A stretch of 5,261 nt of DNA from Treponema sp. (GCA_031274565.1 JAISPY010000226.1:1-5261), one strand, 5' to 3'; shown: positions 1 to 5,261, numbered from the stretch's first letter. Translations and numbers: made by a program. Notes: a model not told the origin generated them from the sequence alone.

Positions 1-1082
1 GGCAAAGCGCTCCCTTGCGCGGGGGAGCCTACGGTTTCCCGGTGTAGTTCCCAGTTGAGCATCGAAAGGACAAGGGTGGAACCAACCGGGAGCCGATAGG
101 GAACGGTGAATGTTCCCCCGAGGTAGGTTACGGTGAGCAGGGTACGCCGTTCCCCAGAGGGGAGTATGCTCTCTAACTGTACCGGAAGGGGATAGGGGTT
201 TCTCGGTATGGTGTACCTGAACAGGGCAAAAACCTCGTCGCTCCCTACCCGGTCGGGAACCGTAACCGTGAGGGATACCAGGGTATTTGCCGGGACCAGG
301 GACTGTCCGGGGGGATCCTGGGATACCACGGTTTCCGGGGACTCCCGTTCCCGAGCCGGCCGCAGCGCAAAGACAAAATTGATACCTGAGCGACTAATTT
401 CTTCCAAAGTAGCGCTGAGGGATAGACCAACCAAGGTGGGCAGCGGTATCCTAAGCTCCTCCGGGCCTCGGCTGACTACGAAGGTCAAGGTCAGAGGTCC
501 TGATAGCGCGGTTCCTGGCTCAGGGGTCTGTTGGAGTATGGTTCCGGCGGGGGTGGAATCATACGCATACATGAAGGGTTCTTTTAAGATTACCTGGGTT
601 TTACCGGTGGAGGGAGAGAGCATCTGTAACTCCAGCCGTACCTCATCCACCATACGGCCCCGATAATTTTCAACTCTATCGATGATGACCCCTTGACTCA
701 CCACGAGCTGTATCCGGCGGCCGGCCTTCACAATGGTCCCTGCAGGGGGATCCTGCTCTAATATAAGCCCCTTATCATGGGGATACTGGGAGTATCGTAG
801 CTGAATCCGGGGATACAGCTCTTTTTCCTGCAATTCCAGCAATGCGGCAGTTACATCTTTACCCATGAGATTCGGGACTAGGGTTTGTTCCGCTCCTCGG
901 ATGGCGATAAAGAAAACCGCCAGGGCGCTGATACCCACAACCACGATGAGGCATACGGCCATAAACATAAAGAACGGTACTGGCGGAGGCTTCTGGAATC
1001 CGGGGGGAATTTTCGGTGGAGCCTCCCGCGGTACTTCCTGCTGAACCGTTGCAGTATTTGGATTAAATCTGATATATCCCAT
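1..1082 (-). CDS. Membrane-anchored PASTA-domain protein (C-terminus beyond window)
   Basis: The frame is open from the ATG at 1082 to the left edge: 360 codons with no stop, so the C-terminus is missing. Residues 1-36 form a short Pro-rich cytoplasmic tail (KIPPGFQKPPPVP). Residues 37-62 are one strongly hydrophobic transmembrane segment. Three PASTA-like repeats follow outside the membrane: about 66-131 (TLVPNLMGKDV, then QDPPAGTIVKAG), a divergent one at 134-206 (QQTPEPGTALSG), and about 210-276 (IPLPTLVGLSL, then SQDPPGQSLVPANT). Residues 277-360 are a beta-rich tail that I do not recognise. PASTA repeats are known from PknB-type kinases and penicillin-binding proteins, where they bind muropeptides, beta-lactams or partner proteins. 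No kinase or transpeptidase domain precedes them here, so this is a stand-alone PASTA protein, probably in the periplasm. An in-frame TAA lies eight codons upstream, which supports this ATG; the GGGG before it is a weak ribosome site. It lies 80 bp after fmt with no clear terminator between, so it is probably co-transcribed with def-fmt. Confidence 0.88.
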   Translation of the reverse strand, partial: MGYIRFNPNTATVQQEVPREAPPKIPPGFQKPPPVPFFMFMAVCLIVVVGISALAVFFIAIRGAEQTLVPNLMGKDVTAALLELQEKELYPRIQLRYSQYPHDKGLILEQDPPAGTIVKAGRRIQLVVSQGVIIDRVENYRGRMVDEVRLELQMLSPSTGKTQVILKEPFMYAYDSTPAGTILQQTPEPGTALSGPLTLTFVVSRGPEELRIPLPTLVGLSLSATLEEISRSGINFVFALRPARERESPETVVSQDPPGQSLVPANTLVSLTVTVPDRVGSDEVFALFRYTIPRNPYPLPVQLESILPSGERRTLLTVTYLGGTFTVPYRLPVGSTLVLSMLNWELHRETVGSPAQGSAL

Positions 1083-1162
1083 AGTAATAACCCCATTGCA
1101 TTGTTATGCTTTTTTCCCCGGGTGTAGGCGCTTTTCCCTACGTTAAAAGCCCTGTTACGCGA

Positions 1163-2146
1163 TTACCCGAGGGATGAACCGATGAAATTCCGGGCGCCGT
1201 TTAAAAAGACCCGCCACGCTAAGGCTTTTTTGCTGCGGTATTGCAGCCGGGTAACCCCTAAAATCCCTGCTCCGGTTTGTATGAGGATCCCTTCCTGTGG
1301 GTCTATACCCAGAACCGTTCCCGGAGTTGCGTTTGCGTGGGACCCCTGCCCGTCTGGAACCGGCTTTCCCTCCAGGATGGAGAGGTACTGTTCCCCCTGA
1401 AGGGTCCAGGCAAGCGGCCAGGGGGTAAAGGCTCGGATCCGGAGGGCTATCGCTGCCGCGGATTGGGACCAGTCAATACAGCCGTCCGCTTTACGGATAA
1501 GGGAGCAAAAACTTGCCTGCTCATGGGCCTGGGGCCTTCCCCGGAGGGCGCCCTGAGCAAGGCGGTGCAGCAGATCCGGAAGCAGCAAAGCGGCCTTACG
1601 CGCTACTGCGGCGCTTAGCTCCCCGGCGGTCTCCGATCCATGCAGGGGGAATCGCTCTTGAACCAAGATGTCCCCGGCGTCCATTTCCGGGACCAAGGTC
1701 TGTATGGTGATTCCCGTTTCCCGGTCTCCTGCCAGGATAGCCGCTTGAATCGGTGTTGGTCCCCGGTACCGGGGCAGCAGGCTGGGATGTATATTGATCC
1801 CCCCTTGGGGAAAGATCCCTAAGAACCGGGGACCAAATATCCGGCCGTACGCAAAGGAAACGAGCAGATCCGGCTGTAATGCAGCAACCTGTTCCCGGAC
1901 CTCAGCGGAAAGGGTTTCCGGTTTGATCTGAACCAGTGGCGGCATACCCTTGGCTTTGAGGGTTTCTGAAAGCAGGCCGGCGGCGGCGCTTACCGCGGTG
2001 GGTTCAGGAATCCCGTGCCGTCCCCGGGGGCTATCCGGGTTGCTTACAATCCCCAGGACCTCATGGGCTCCGGTGAGCGCCAGAGAGACCAGGGTTTCCA
2101 AAGCAGGAACCGCAATATCGGAACTTCCCGCATAGAGAATCCGCAT
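1163..2146 (-). CDS. fmt: Methionyl-tRNA formyltransferase
   Basis: This 327-residue protein transfers the formyl group of 10-formyltetrahydrofolate to Met-tRNA(fMet) in the cytoplasm, allowing bacterial translation initiation. Its length is close to that of E. coli Fmt (about 315). The N-terminus MRILYAGSSDIAVPALETL is the typical start of the Rossmann-like formyltransferase domain. The catalytic signature is complete: INIHPSLLPRYRGPTP gives Asn118 and His120 with the SLLP loop at 122-125, and VPEMDAGDIL gives the catalytic Asp156. The C-terminal tRNA-binding domain begins near residue 215, with RKADGCIDWS followed by IRAFTPWPLAWT, both typical of Fmt. The ATG at 2146 lies 6 bp after the def stop. 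A purine-rich ribosome site (AGGGCGG) sits in that junction, so the two genes are probably translationally linked. Nothing in the sequence suggests loss of function. Confidence 0.97.
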   Translation of the reverse strand: MRILYAGSSDIAVPALETLVSLALTGAHEVLGIVSNPDSPRGRHGIPEPTAVSAAAGLLSETLKAKGMPPLVQIKPETLSAEVREQVAALQPDLLVSFAYGRIFGPRFLGIFPQGGINIHPSLLPRYRGPTPIQAAILAGDRETGITIQTLVPEMDAGDILVQERFPLHGSETAGELSAAVARKAALLLPDLLHRLAQGALRGRPQAHEQASFCSLIRKADGCIDWSQSAAAIALRIRAFTPWPLAWTLQGEQYLSILEGKPVPDGQGSHANATPGTVLGIDPQEGILIQTGAGILGVTRLQYRSKKALAWRVFLNGARNFIGSSLG

Positions 2147-2152
2147 ACCGCC

Positions 2153-2638
2153 CTACACCCCCTGCCGTTTCTTGAGTTTTGCGAGGATCCGATTCCGTTT
2201 TAATTCAGACAGGCGGTCGATGAACAGGGTTCCTTCCAGATGATCGTATTCATGGAGAATCACCCGGGCAAGGATACCCTCCGCTTCTTGGGTAAAGGAC
2301 CGGCCCTGCTCGTTCCAGGCCTGGACCCGCAGGGTTTTGGGCCGGATCACCTCTACCCACACGCCGGGTATGGAAAGACACCCCTCTTCGTATTTCACGG
2401 TTTCCGCTGAGGTTTCGAGTATCACGGGATTGATAAACACCCGGGGGAGGTCTTGGTCAATATGGACCACGAAGATCCGTTTCATAAGGCCCACCTGCGG
2501 TCCCGCAAGGCCTACCCCTTTCCCCTGGTGCAAGGTTACCAGTAATTCCTCCGCGATTTTTGTAACCTCCGCGTCAATCTTGATAATCCGTTCCGCTTTT
2601 TGCCGGAGGAGTTCATTTCCCAAGGTTATGATTTCCAT
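2153..2638 (-). CDS. def: Peptide deformylase
   Basis: The protein (161 residues from the chosen start) removes the N-formyl group from nascent polypeptides at the ribosome, using an active-site metal, usually Fe2+. All three family motifs are present. Motif 1 is GVGLAGPQVG at 41-50. Motif 2 is EEGCLSIPG, with metal ligand Cys87. Motif 3 is HEYDHLEGTLF, with ligands His129 and His133 and catalytic Glu130. The length suits a bacterial deformylase of about 160-170 residues. I chose the ATG at 2638 because MEIITLGNELLRQ matches the usual family N-terminus. Two in-frame alternatives exist, an ATG at 2650 and a TTG at 2674, but they would add a hydrophobic stretch not typical of Def and would overlap the apparent promoter. 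None of the three starts has a good Shine-Dalgarno sequence. It is the first gene of the def-fmt-PASTA cluster. Confidence 0.96.
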   Translation of the reverse strand: MEIITLGNELLRQKAERIIKIDAEVTKIAEELLVTLHQGKGVGLAGPQVGLMKRIFVVHIDQDLPRVFINPVILETSAETVKYEEGCLSIPGVWVEVIRPKTLRVQAWNEQGRSFTQEAEGILARVILHEYDHLEGTLFIDRLSELKRNRILAKLKKRQGV

Positions 2639-2674
2639 TTTTCTAATCATACCAAAAAATATACCGCTAAACAA
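2639..2674 (-). promoter_or_regulatory. Sigma70-type promoter abutting the def start
   Basis: On the minus strand, TTGTTT (2674-2669) is a -35-like hexamer and TATGAT (2651-2646) a good -10 hexamer, separated by an AT-rich 17-nt spacer. Transcription would be expected to begin about 7 nt after the -10, at roughly 2639-2638. That is the def ATG itself, so the mRNA would be leaderless or nearly so. This fits the absence of a Shine-Dalgarno sequence. The -35 matches consensus at only its first three bases, so the call rests on the -10, the spacing and the context. Confidence 0.55.
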
Positions 2675-2713
2675 GAGCGCGAGTTGCGGGTACCGGATAA
2701 ACGCATAGAAGCA

Positions 2714-2908
2714 TTAAGGTTTTTTTCTATAAGCATAGGCCGCAGGCCGCACCACGTCCGGCTCGTTCCATAGGAAGGGCCCGCTCATCACGCAGGTTGC
2801 CCAGAAACCATTCCCGTGGGGTATGAGACGGACGTTTTCGGGGTCTCCGGTCCAGCAGCAGTGCCCTTCCCACCAACCCCTTCGGGGCTTCTTTGGTTTA
2901 TCGTCCGG
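2714..2908 (-). pseudogene. Start-less Trp/Cys-rich coding fragment
   Basis: After an in-frame TGA (2911-2909) this frame runs 64 codons to a TAA at 2716-2714. The translation begins PDDKPKKPRRGWWEGHCCW, continues through WTGDPENVRLIPHGNGFW and ends DVVRPAAYAYRKKP. The composition looks like real protein (Trp clusters, Cys pairs, a basic C-terminus) rather than a random frame. There is no usable N-terminal start codon: the only in-frame candidates are the adjacent GTG and ATG at codons 40-41. A plausible ATG lies just upstream at 2925 in another phase (MVLPYDRT...), so one frameshift near 2900-2910 could have split a small gene. I do not recognise the family. It may be a frameshifted small gene or the C-terminal remnant of a larger one. 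Confidence 0.4.
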
Positions 2909-2985
2909 TCATACGGTAGCACCATAAAAAATACAGAGGTGATCCCCAAGGATGATGCGTAACGCTATAGGTTATAAGGAATTAT

Positions 2986-3102
2986 TCATCGTACTTTCTG
3001 GATCAGCACCGCCTTTCTCGTGGTTAGCTTTTTGATGATGTAATTCGGGGGCTTGTTAAAGCCGCTCTTTTCAGCTAAAATAGTTAAGGCAGTTCCAAAA
3101 TG
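2986..3102 (-). pseudogene. Minus-strand coding fragment, basic C-terminal tail
   Basis: This is a 38-codon open stretch between a TGA (3105-3103) and a TGA (2988-2986). It reads LTILAEKSGFNKPPNYIIKK and then TTRKAVLIQKVR. It has no ATG or other good start. The Lys/Arg-rich end resembles a protein C-terminus. Its upstream end overlaps the neighbouring minus-strand fragment ending at 3084, in a different phase, so the two could be halves of one frameshifted gene. I cannot name a family, and chance remains possible at this length. Confidence 0.22.
3053..3081 (+). promoter_or_regulatory. Promoter-like element upstream of the 3092-3116 hairpin
   Basis: TTGTTA (3053-3058) and TAAAAT (3076-3081) are separated by exactly 17 nt, matching sigma70 consensus at 4/6 and 5/6 positions. 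A transcript from here would start near 3088-3090, so the perfect hairpin at 3092-3116 would be its first element. It would then run rightward into the small ORF at 3144 and towards the restriction-modification gene. The same bases are open on the minus strand as a coding-looking fragment, so the match could be accidental. Confidence 0.4.
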
Positions 3103-3182
3103 TCAGATTTTGGAACCAGCTCATCTAAATCAAAGTAGTCATCATGTCCGAAAATAGACCCGTCCAGGCCATACCTGCAACC
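3084..3182 (-). pseudogene. Minus-strand acidic coding fragment spanning the hairpin
   Basis: Between a TAG (3185-3183) and the TAA at 3086-3084 there are 32 open codons. They read GLDGSIFGHDDYFDLDELVP and then KSDILELP. The translation is acidic and protein-like, but no ATG, GTG or TTG begins it in frame. The perfect inverted repeat at 3092-3116 lies inside and encodes its VPKSDILE segment. It overlaps the start of the plus-strand ORF at 3144, so at most one of the two is likely to be real there. Family unknown. Confidence 0.25.
3092..3116. repeat. Perfect 10-bp inverted repeat with 5-nt loop
   Basis: The arms GTTCCAAAAT (3092-3101) and ATTTTGGAAC (3107-3116) are exact reverse complements around a GTCAG loop. 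No T-run follows on either strand, so it is not a classical intrinsic terminator. It could be a 5'-UTR stem-loop, an operator for a dimeric regulator, or a copy of a dispersed palindromic repeat. The sequence alone does not decide between these. Confidence 0.7.
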
Positions 3183-3362
3183 CTAGTGACTCATGGGCAA
3201 ACCAAAATTGACGAAGCCCGTACCCTGCTTAGCCCTTATATCTGGGCCCCTTGCCCAGGCAAGACCCCTATCTCGGACACGGCGGCCTTGGGCACGGATT
3301 TTTCCGACCCCTACAGACTATGGACGGTGCACTACCATTTAGCAGTTGCAAGAAGGCCTTGA
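3144..3362 (+). CDS. Small hypothetical ORF, possible gene remnant
   Basis: This 72-codon ORF runs from the ATG at 3144 to TGA and begins MSENRPVQAIPATLVTHGQ. An in-frame TAA at 3126-3128 excludes a nearby upstream extension. No clear Shine-Dalgarno sequence precedes the ATG. The middle (DEARTLLSPYIWAPCPGK) and end (LGTDFSDPYRLWTVHYHLAV) look coding. The second piece faintly resembles the DPxxxDPxxLWLLHxxL segment I associate with DUF4007, a family found near DNA-modification and phage-defence genes. The rest of such a domain is absent, so a truncated remnant is as likely as a functional small gene. It points the same way as the restriction-modification gene 277 bp downstream. Confidence 0.3.
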   Translation: MSENRPVQAIPATLVTHGQTKIDEARTLLSPYIWAPCPGKTPISDTAALGTDFSDPYRLWTVHYHLAVARRP

Positions 3363-3556
3363 CGACACGGAAATGGTCACGGGAAGCGGCGCTCCTGTTC
3401 TTCCAGCCGGTGAAGATGGCTGCCGCGCAAGGACATTCCCGGCGCGAAGGCGGTCTAGGAGGAACGCAAGACCCGCTTCCCCCAAACCAGCAGGCCTCGG
3501 GGCGCTTCGAGCGAGTCCTGTTCCCATCAAAGCCCCGATAATTCGGCTTGGGGGTT

Positions 3557-3588
3557 CGGTAATGCTGCTGTTCAGAGAGGAATTACCG
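3557..3588. repeat. 7-bp inverted repeat upstream of the restriction-modification gene
   Basis: The arms CGGTAAT (3557-3563) and ATTACCG (3582-3588) are exact reverse complements separated by 18 nt. This could be a stem-loop or two half-sites of an operator about 50-80 bp before the gene start. A GATAAT (3537-3542) just upstream could be a -10 element, but no good -35 partner was seen. The right arm shares two bases with the next stem-loop, so the two RNA structures would compete. Confidence 0.4.
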
Positions 3589-3610
3589 GCTTTCCAAAAA
3601 GGATGAGCCG
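3587..3610 (+). repeat. Stem-loop in the leader of the restriction-modification gene
   Basis: CGGCTTTCC (3587-3595) pairs with GGATGAGCCG (3601-3610) around an AAAAA loop. This gives nine pairs including one G-U, with one bulged T. It ends about 20 nt before the ribosome binding site at 3630. It lacks a following T-run, so a leader structure affecting translation or mRNA stability is more likely than a terminator. Confidence 0.4.
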
Positions 3611-3629
3611 TTCATGGAGACTAACAATT

Positions 3630-3633
3630 GGAG
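3630..3633 (+). promoter_or_regulatory. Ribosome binding site deciding the start at 3640
   Basis: GGAG lies six bases before the ATG at 3640. An ATG at 3644 is in another frame and meets a stop at once. An in-frame TAA at 3622-3624 closes the frame upstream, so 3640 is the best start. Confidence 0.75.
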
Positions 3634-3639
3634 TTCACT

Positions 3640-5261
3640 ATGCATGATAAAACAGCGCAGCTAAGATCGCTCAGCGCTCTTTTTGAAGCGAACTACGCCC
3701 AATACAAAAGCGCCGAATATGACGAATCCAATACCCGCACTGATTTTATCGATACGTTTTTTGAACTCTTGGATTGGGACGTGAGAAATGAATTCGGTGC
3801 GTCCGAGCAATACCGCGATGTTATCCGCGAGGACAAAGTAACTATCGAAGGACAGAAGAAAGCACCGGATTACTGTTTCAGGATTGGCGGGGTGCGGAAA
3901 TTTTTTGTGGAAGCGAAAAAGCCCGCCGTCAATATCAAAGAAAGTGCGGAACCGGCGTATCAAGTGCGCCGCTATGCCTACACCGCGAAGCTCCCACTTT
4001 CGATTTTAACCGACTTTGAGGAATTCGCCGTGTATGACACCCGCATCAAACCGGACAAAAACGACAAGGCGAGCGCCGTGCGGATTTTTTACTGCACCTT
4101 CAAGGAATACGAACAATATTTTGATTTTATCTACAATACTTTTTCTAAAAACGCCATTCTGAAAGGCAGCTTTGATAAATACGTTGAGGAAAATAAAAAT
4201 AAAAAAGGTTCGTCGGAAGTTGACGCGGAACTGTTACATCTTGTGGAAGAATGGCGTGTTGAACTGGCAAAAAATATCGCGATCCGCAACAATAATATTT
4301 CGATATATAACCTTAATACCGTTGTGCAAAAGATAATTGATCGGATTATGTTTTTACGCATTGCCGAAGATTGGGGTATTGAAGACGCTGATTTACTGAA
4401 GACCGTATCACAGTGCTTTGATGTTTATAACCGCTTAAATCAAATTTTTGTTAAAGCGAATATCAAATACAATTCCGGTTTGTTCAAAACGGAAAGCTGG
4501 ATAGAGAATGCTGCCATTGATGACCAGGTTTTGCGGAATATCATTGTCAACCTGTACTATCCCGACTGCCCTTATGAGTTTTCCGTGTTACCGGTGGAAA
4601 TTCTGGGGAATATGTATGAAAAGTTTCTGGGAAAAACTATACGCTTTAAGGGCGTAAAAGGCGGTCATTCCGCAGTTATCGAAGAAAAACCGGAGGTACG
4701 GAAGGCCGGGGGTGTTTTTTATACGCCGCAGTATATTGTGGAATATATTGTTAAGAACACCGTTGGGTACTTGGTAAACGGTAAAACGCCTAGCGAAATT
4801 ACGAAGCTACGGATTGTTGACCCTGCCTGCGGGTCCGGCTCTTTTTTGGTTGGCGCATATCAGTATTTACTTGGCTTTCATCTTGATTATTACACAAATG
4901 AGAAAAACAGAAAAGCTGCTATCAAAAAAGAAAAGATATACGAAGTAGCGCACAATGCTTATAAATTGACCATCGTGGAGAAACAACGGATATTGCAGAA
5001 TAATATTTACGGAGTGGACATCGACCATCAGGCGGTGGAGGTAACAAAGCTATCGCTTTACCTGAAACTACTTGAAAACGAGGGTAGAGAAGCAGCGGGG
5101 CAGTTGTTTAAGTTTTCCGATTTAACCCTGCTCCCCAATCTCGAAAACAATATCAAGTGCGGGAACAGTTTAGTCGGCACGGATTTTTACTCGCAGGGAG
5201 ATTTAGGACTGACCGAAGAAGAACAATTTAAAATAAATTGTTTTGATTGGGAAAAAGAATT
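3640..5261 (+). CDS. Eco57I-like type IIG restriction-modification enzyme, N-terminal part
   Basis: The frame stays open from the ATG at 3640 to the right edge: 540 codons, perhaps half of a typical enzyme of this class. Residues 1-150 form a nuclease-like domain: TDFIDTFFELLDWDV at 34-48, then PDYCFRIGG and FFVEAKKP, giving a PD-(D/E)xK core of Asp77, Glu91 and Lys93. Residues about 190-340 are a mostly helical connector. The N6-adenine methyltransferase part begins with motif X (GGVFYTPQYIVEYI, 357-370). SAM-binding motif I follows (DPACGSGSFLVGAY, 394-407), then IYGVDIDHQAVEV with acidic Asp460, then LPNLENNIKCGNSLVG (498-513), a hallmark of Eco57I-like methylases. The visible end, INCFDWEKEF, is the kind of sequence that precedes the catalytic NPPY motif, so NPPY and the target-recognition domain should lie just beyond. 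Such enzymes methylate adenine on host DNA and cut unmodified invading DNA with a single polypeptide. The gene is clearly AT-richer than def-fmt, which suggests horizontal transfer. BREX PglX is less likely because a nuclease domain is present. Confidence 0.92.
   Translation, partial: MHDKTAQLRSLSALFEANYAQYKSAEYDESNTRTDFIDTFFELLDWDVRNEFGASEQYRDVIREDKVTIEGQKKAPDYCFRIGGVRKFFVEAKKPAVNIKESAEPAYQVRRYAYTAKLPLSILTDFEEFAVYDTRIKPDKNDKASAVRIFYCTFKEYEQYFDFIYNTFSKNAILKGSFDKYVEENKNKKGSSEVDAELLHLVEEWRVELAKNIAIRNNNISIYNLNTVVQKIIDRIMFLRIAEDWGIEDADLLKTVSQCFDVYNRLNQIFVKANIKYNSGLFKTESWIENAAIDDQVLRNIIVNLYYPDCPYEFSVLPVEILGNMYEKFLGKTIRFKGVKGGHSAVIEEKPEVRKAGGVFYTPQYIVEYIVKNTVGYLVNGKTPSEITKLRIVDPACGSGSFLVGAYQYLLGFHLDYYTNEKNRKAAIKKEKIYEVAHNAYKLTIVEKQRILQNNIYGVDIDHQAVEVTKLSLYLKLLENEGREAAGQLFKFSDLTLLPNLENNIKCGNSLVGTDFYSQGDLGLTEEEQFKINCFDWEKE

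Larger units (their letters stand above)
2675..3639. other. Gene-poor region with coding fragments and inverted repeats
   Basis: This stretch separates the leftward def cluster from the rightward restriction-modification gene. It has no gene with both a convincing start and a recognisable complete domain. It holds short coding-looking pieces in different frames and on both strands, a promoter-like element and several stem-loops, each listed separately. The part from about 3363 to 3556 is GC-rich. Its long open frames on both strands (for example minus 3339-3530 and plus 3346-3606) are what GC richness produces by chance, and I recognise nothing in them. The picture suggests decayed genes at a recombination or insertion boundary. 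No terminal inverted repeats, target-site duplication or transposase motif was identified. Confidence 0.6.

Noticed and set aside
208..666. 152-codon plus-strand ORF opposite the PASTA gene
   Set aside because: Its translation is rich in Ser/Arg/Thr with no domain, and it is the antisense shadow of a clear PASTA coding frame.
657..668. 12-nt identity with 3532-3543 (GCCCCGATAATT)
   Set aside because: One short match, once inside the PASTA gene and once in the gap, is compatible with chance; no flanking similarity or duplication signature.
1083..1162. Possible terminator between fmt and the PASTA gene
   Set aside because: The best stem (GTAGG with CCTAC around an 8-nt loop) is only 5 bp and is not followed by a T-run on the minus strand, so read-through is more likely.
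1277..2135. Several plus-strand ORFs of 60-113 codons opposite fmt
   Set aside because: Fmt has its complete catalytic signature on the minus strand, so these are GC-rich shadow frames.
2337..2708. 123-codon plus-strand ORF opposite def
   Set aside because: It is antisense to a fully conserved peptide deformylase and has no recognisable motif.
2877..2887. CCCC-TTC-GGGG hairpin as a terminator or tRNA arm
   Set aside because: It is a 4-bp stem with no T-run, and neither cloverleaf nor acceptor stem could be built around it; it lies in a coding-looking fragment.
3250..3263. Near-palindrome CTTGCC-CA-GGCAAG
   Set aside because: It has only 6-bp arms with a 2-nt centre, too tight for a stem-loop, lies inside an ORF and has no promoter context.
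3339..3606. Overlapping open frames on both strands in the GC-rich stretch
   Set aside because: Some phrases look protein-like (minus: GLGEAGLAFLLDRLRAGN), but opposing frames are open over the same bases, none has a family signature, and GC richness explains the lack of stops.
4131..4361. 76-codon minus-strand ORF, and another at 3661-3963
   Set aside because: Both are antisense to the continuous restriction-modification frame, which carries conserved motifs.

Overview
The window looks like a bacterial chromosome segment, most likely from a spirochaete of the Treponema group. That assignment is an inference: a def-fmt pair followed by a membrane-anchored, kinase-less PASTA protein is an arrangement I associate with treponemes, and the moderately GC-rich base use would suit the gut-associated members. 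No rRNA, tRNA, CRISPR array or intact mobile element was found.

Left block (1-2674, all leftward). Three genes are tightly ordered and probably co-transcribed. First is def (peptide deformylase, start at 2638), then fmt (methionyl-tRNA formyltransferase, 6 bp after the def stop), then after 80 bp a membrane-anchored PASTA-repeat protein that runs off the left edge. Fmt adds the formyl group to initiator Met-tRNA and Def removes it from new proteins, so the first two form one functional module. The PASTA protein is probably an envelope protein that binds peptidoglycan or related ligands. A sigma70-like promoter lies directly against the def ATG, which suggests a leaderless or nearly leaderless mRNA.

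Middle block (2675-3639). This is almost 1 kb without a convincing intact gene. It contains several short coding-looking fragments on both strands: a start-less Trp/Cys-rich fragment at 2714-2908, two out-of-phase minus-strand pieces at 2986-3182, and a 72-codon plus-strand ORF at 3144-3362 with a faint resemblance to DUF4007. It also holds a promoter-like element followed by a perfect 10-bp hairpin (3053-3116), and two further inverted repeats just upstream of the right-hand gene. It reads as debris from gene decay or insertion at the boundary of a horizontally acquired locus.

Right block (3640-5261, rightward). Here is the first 540 codons of an AT-richer gene for a single-chain restriction-modification enzyme of the Eco57I/type IIG kind. 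It has an N-terminal PD-(D/E)xK-type nuclease domain, a helical connector, and an N6-adenine methyltransferase domain that is cut by the window edge before the expected NPPY motif. This is a defence gene. Its own regulatory region appears to hold alternative stem-loops but no controller-protein gene is visible.
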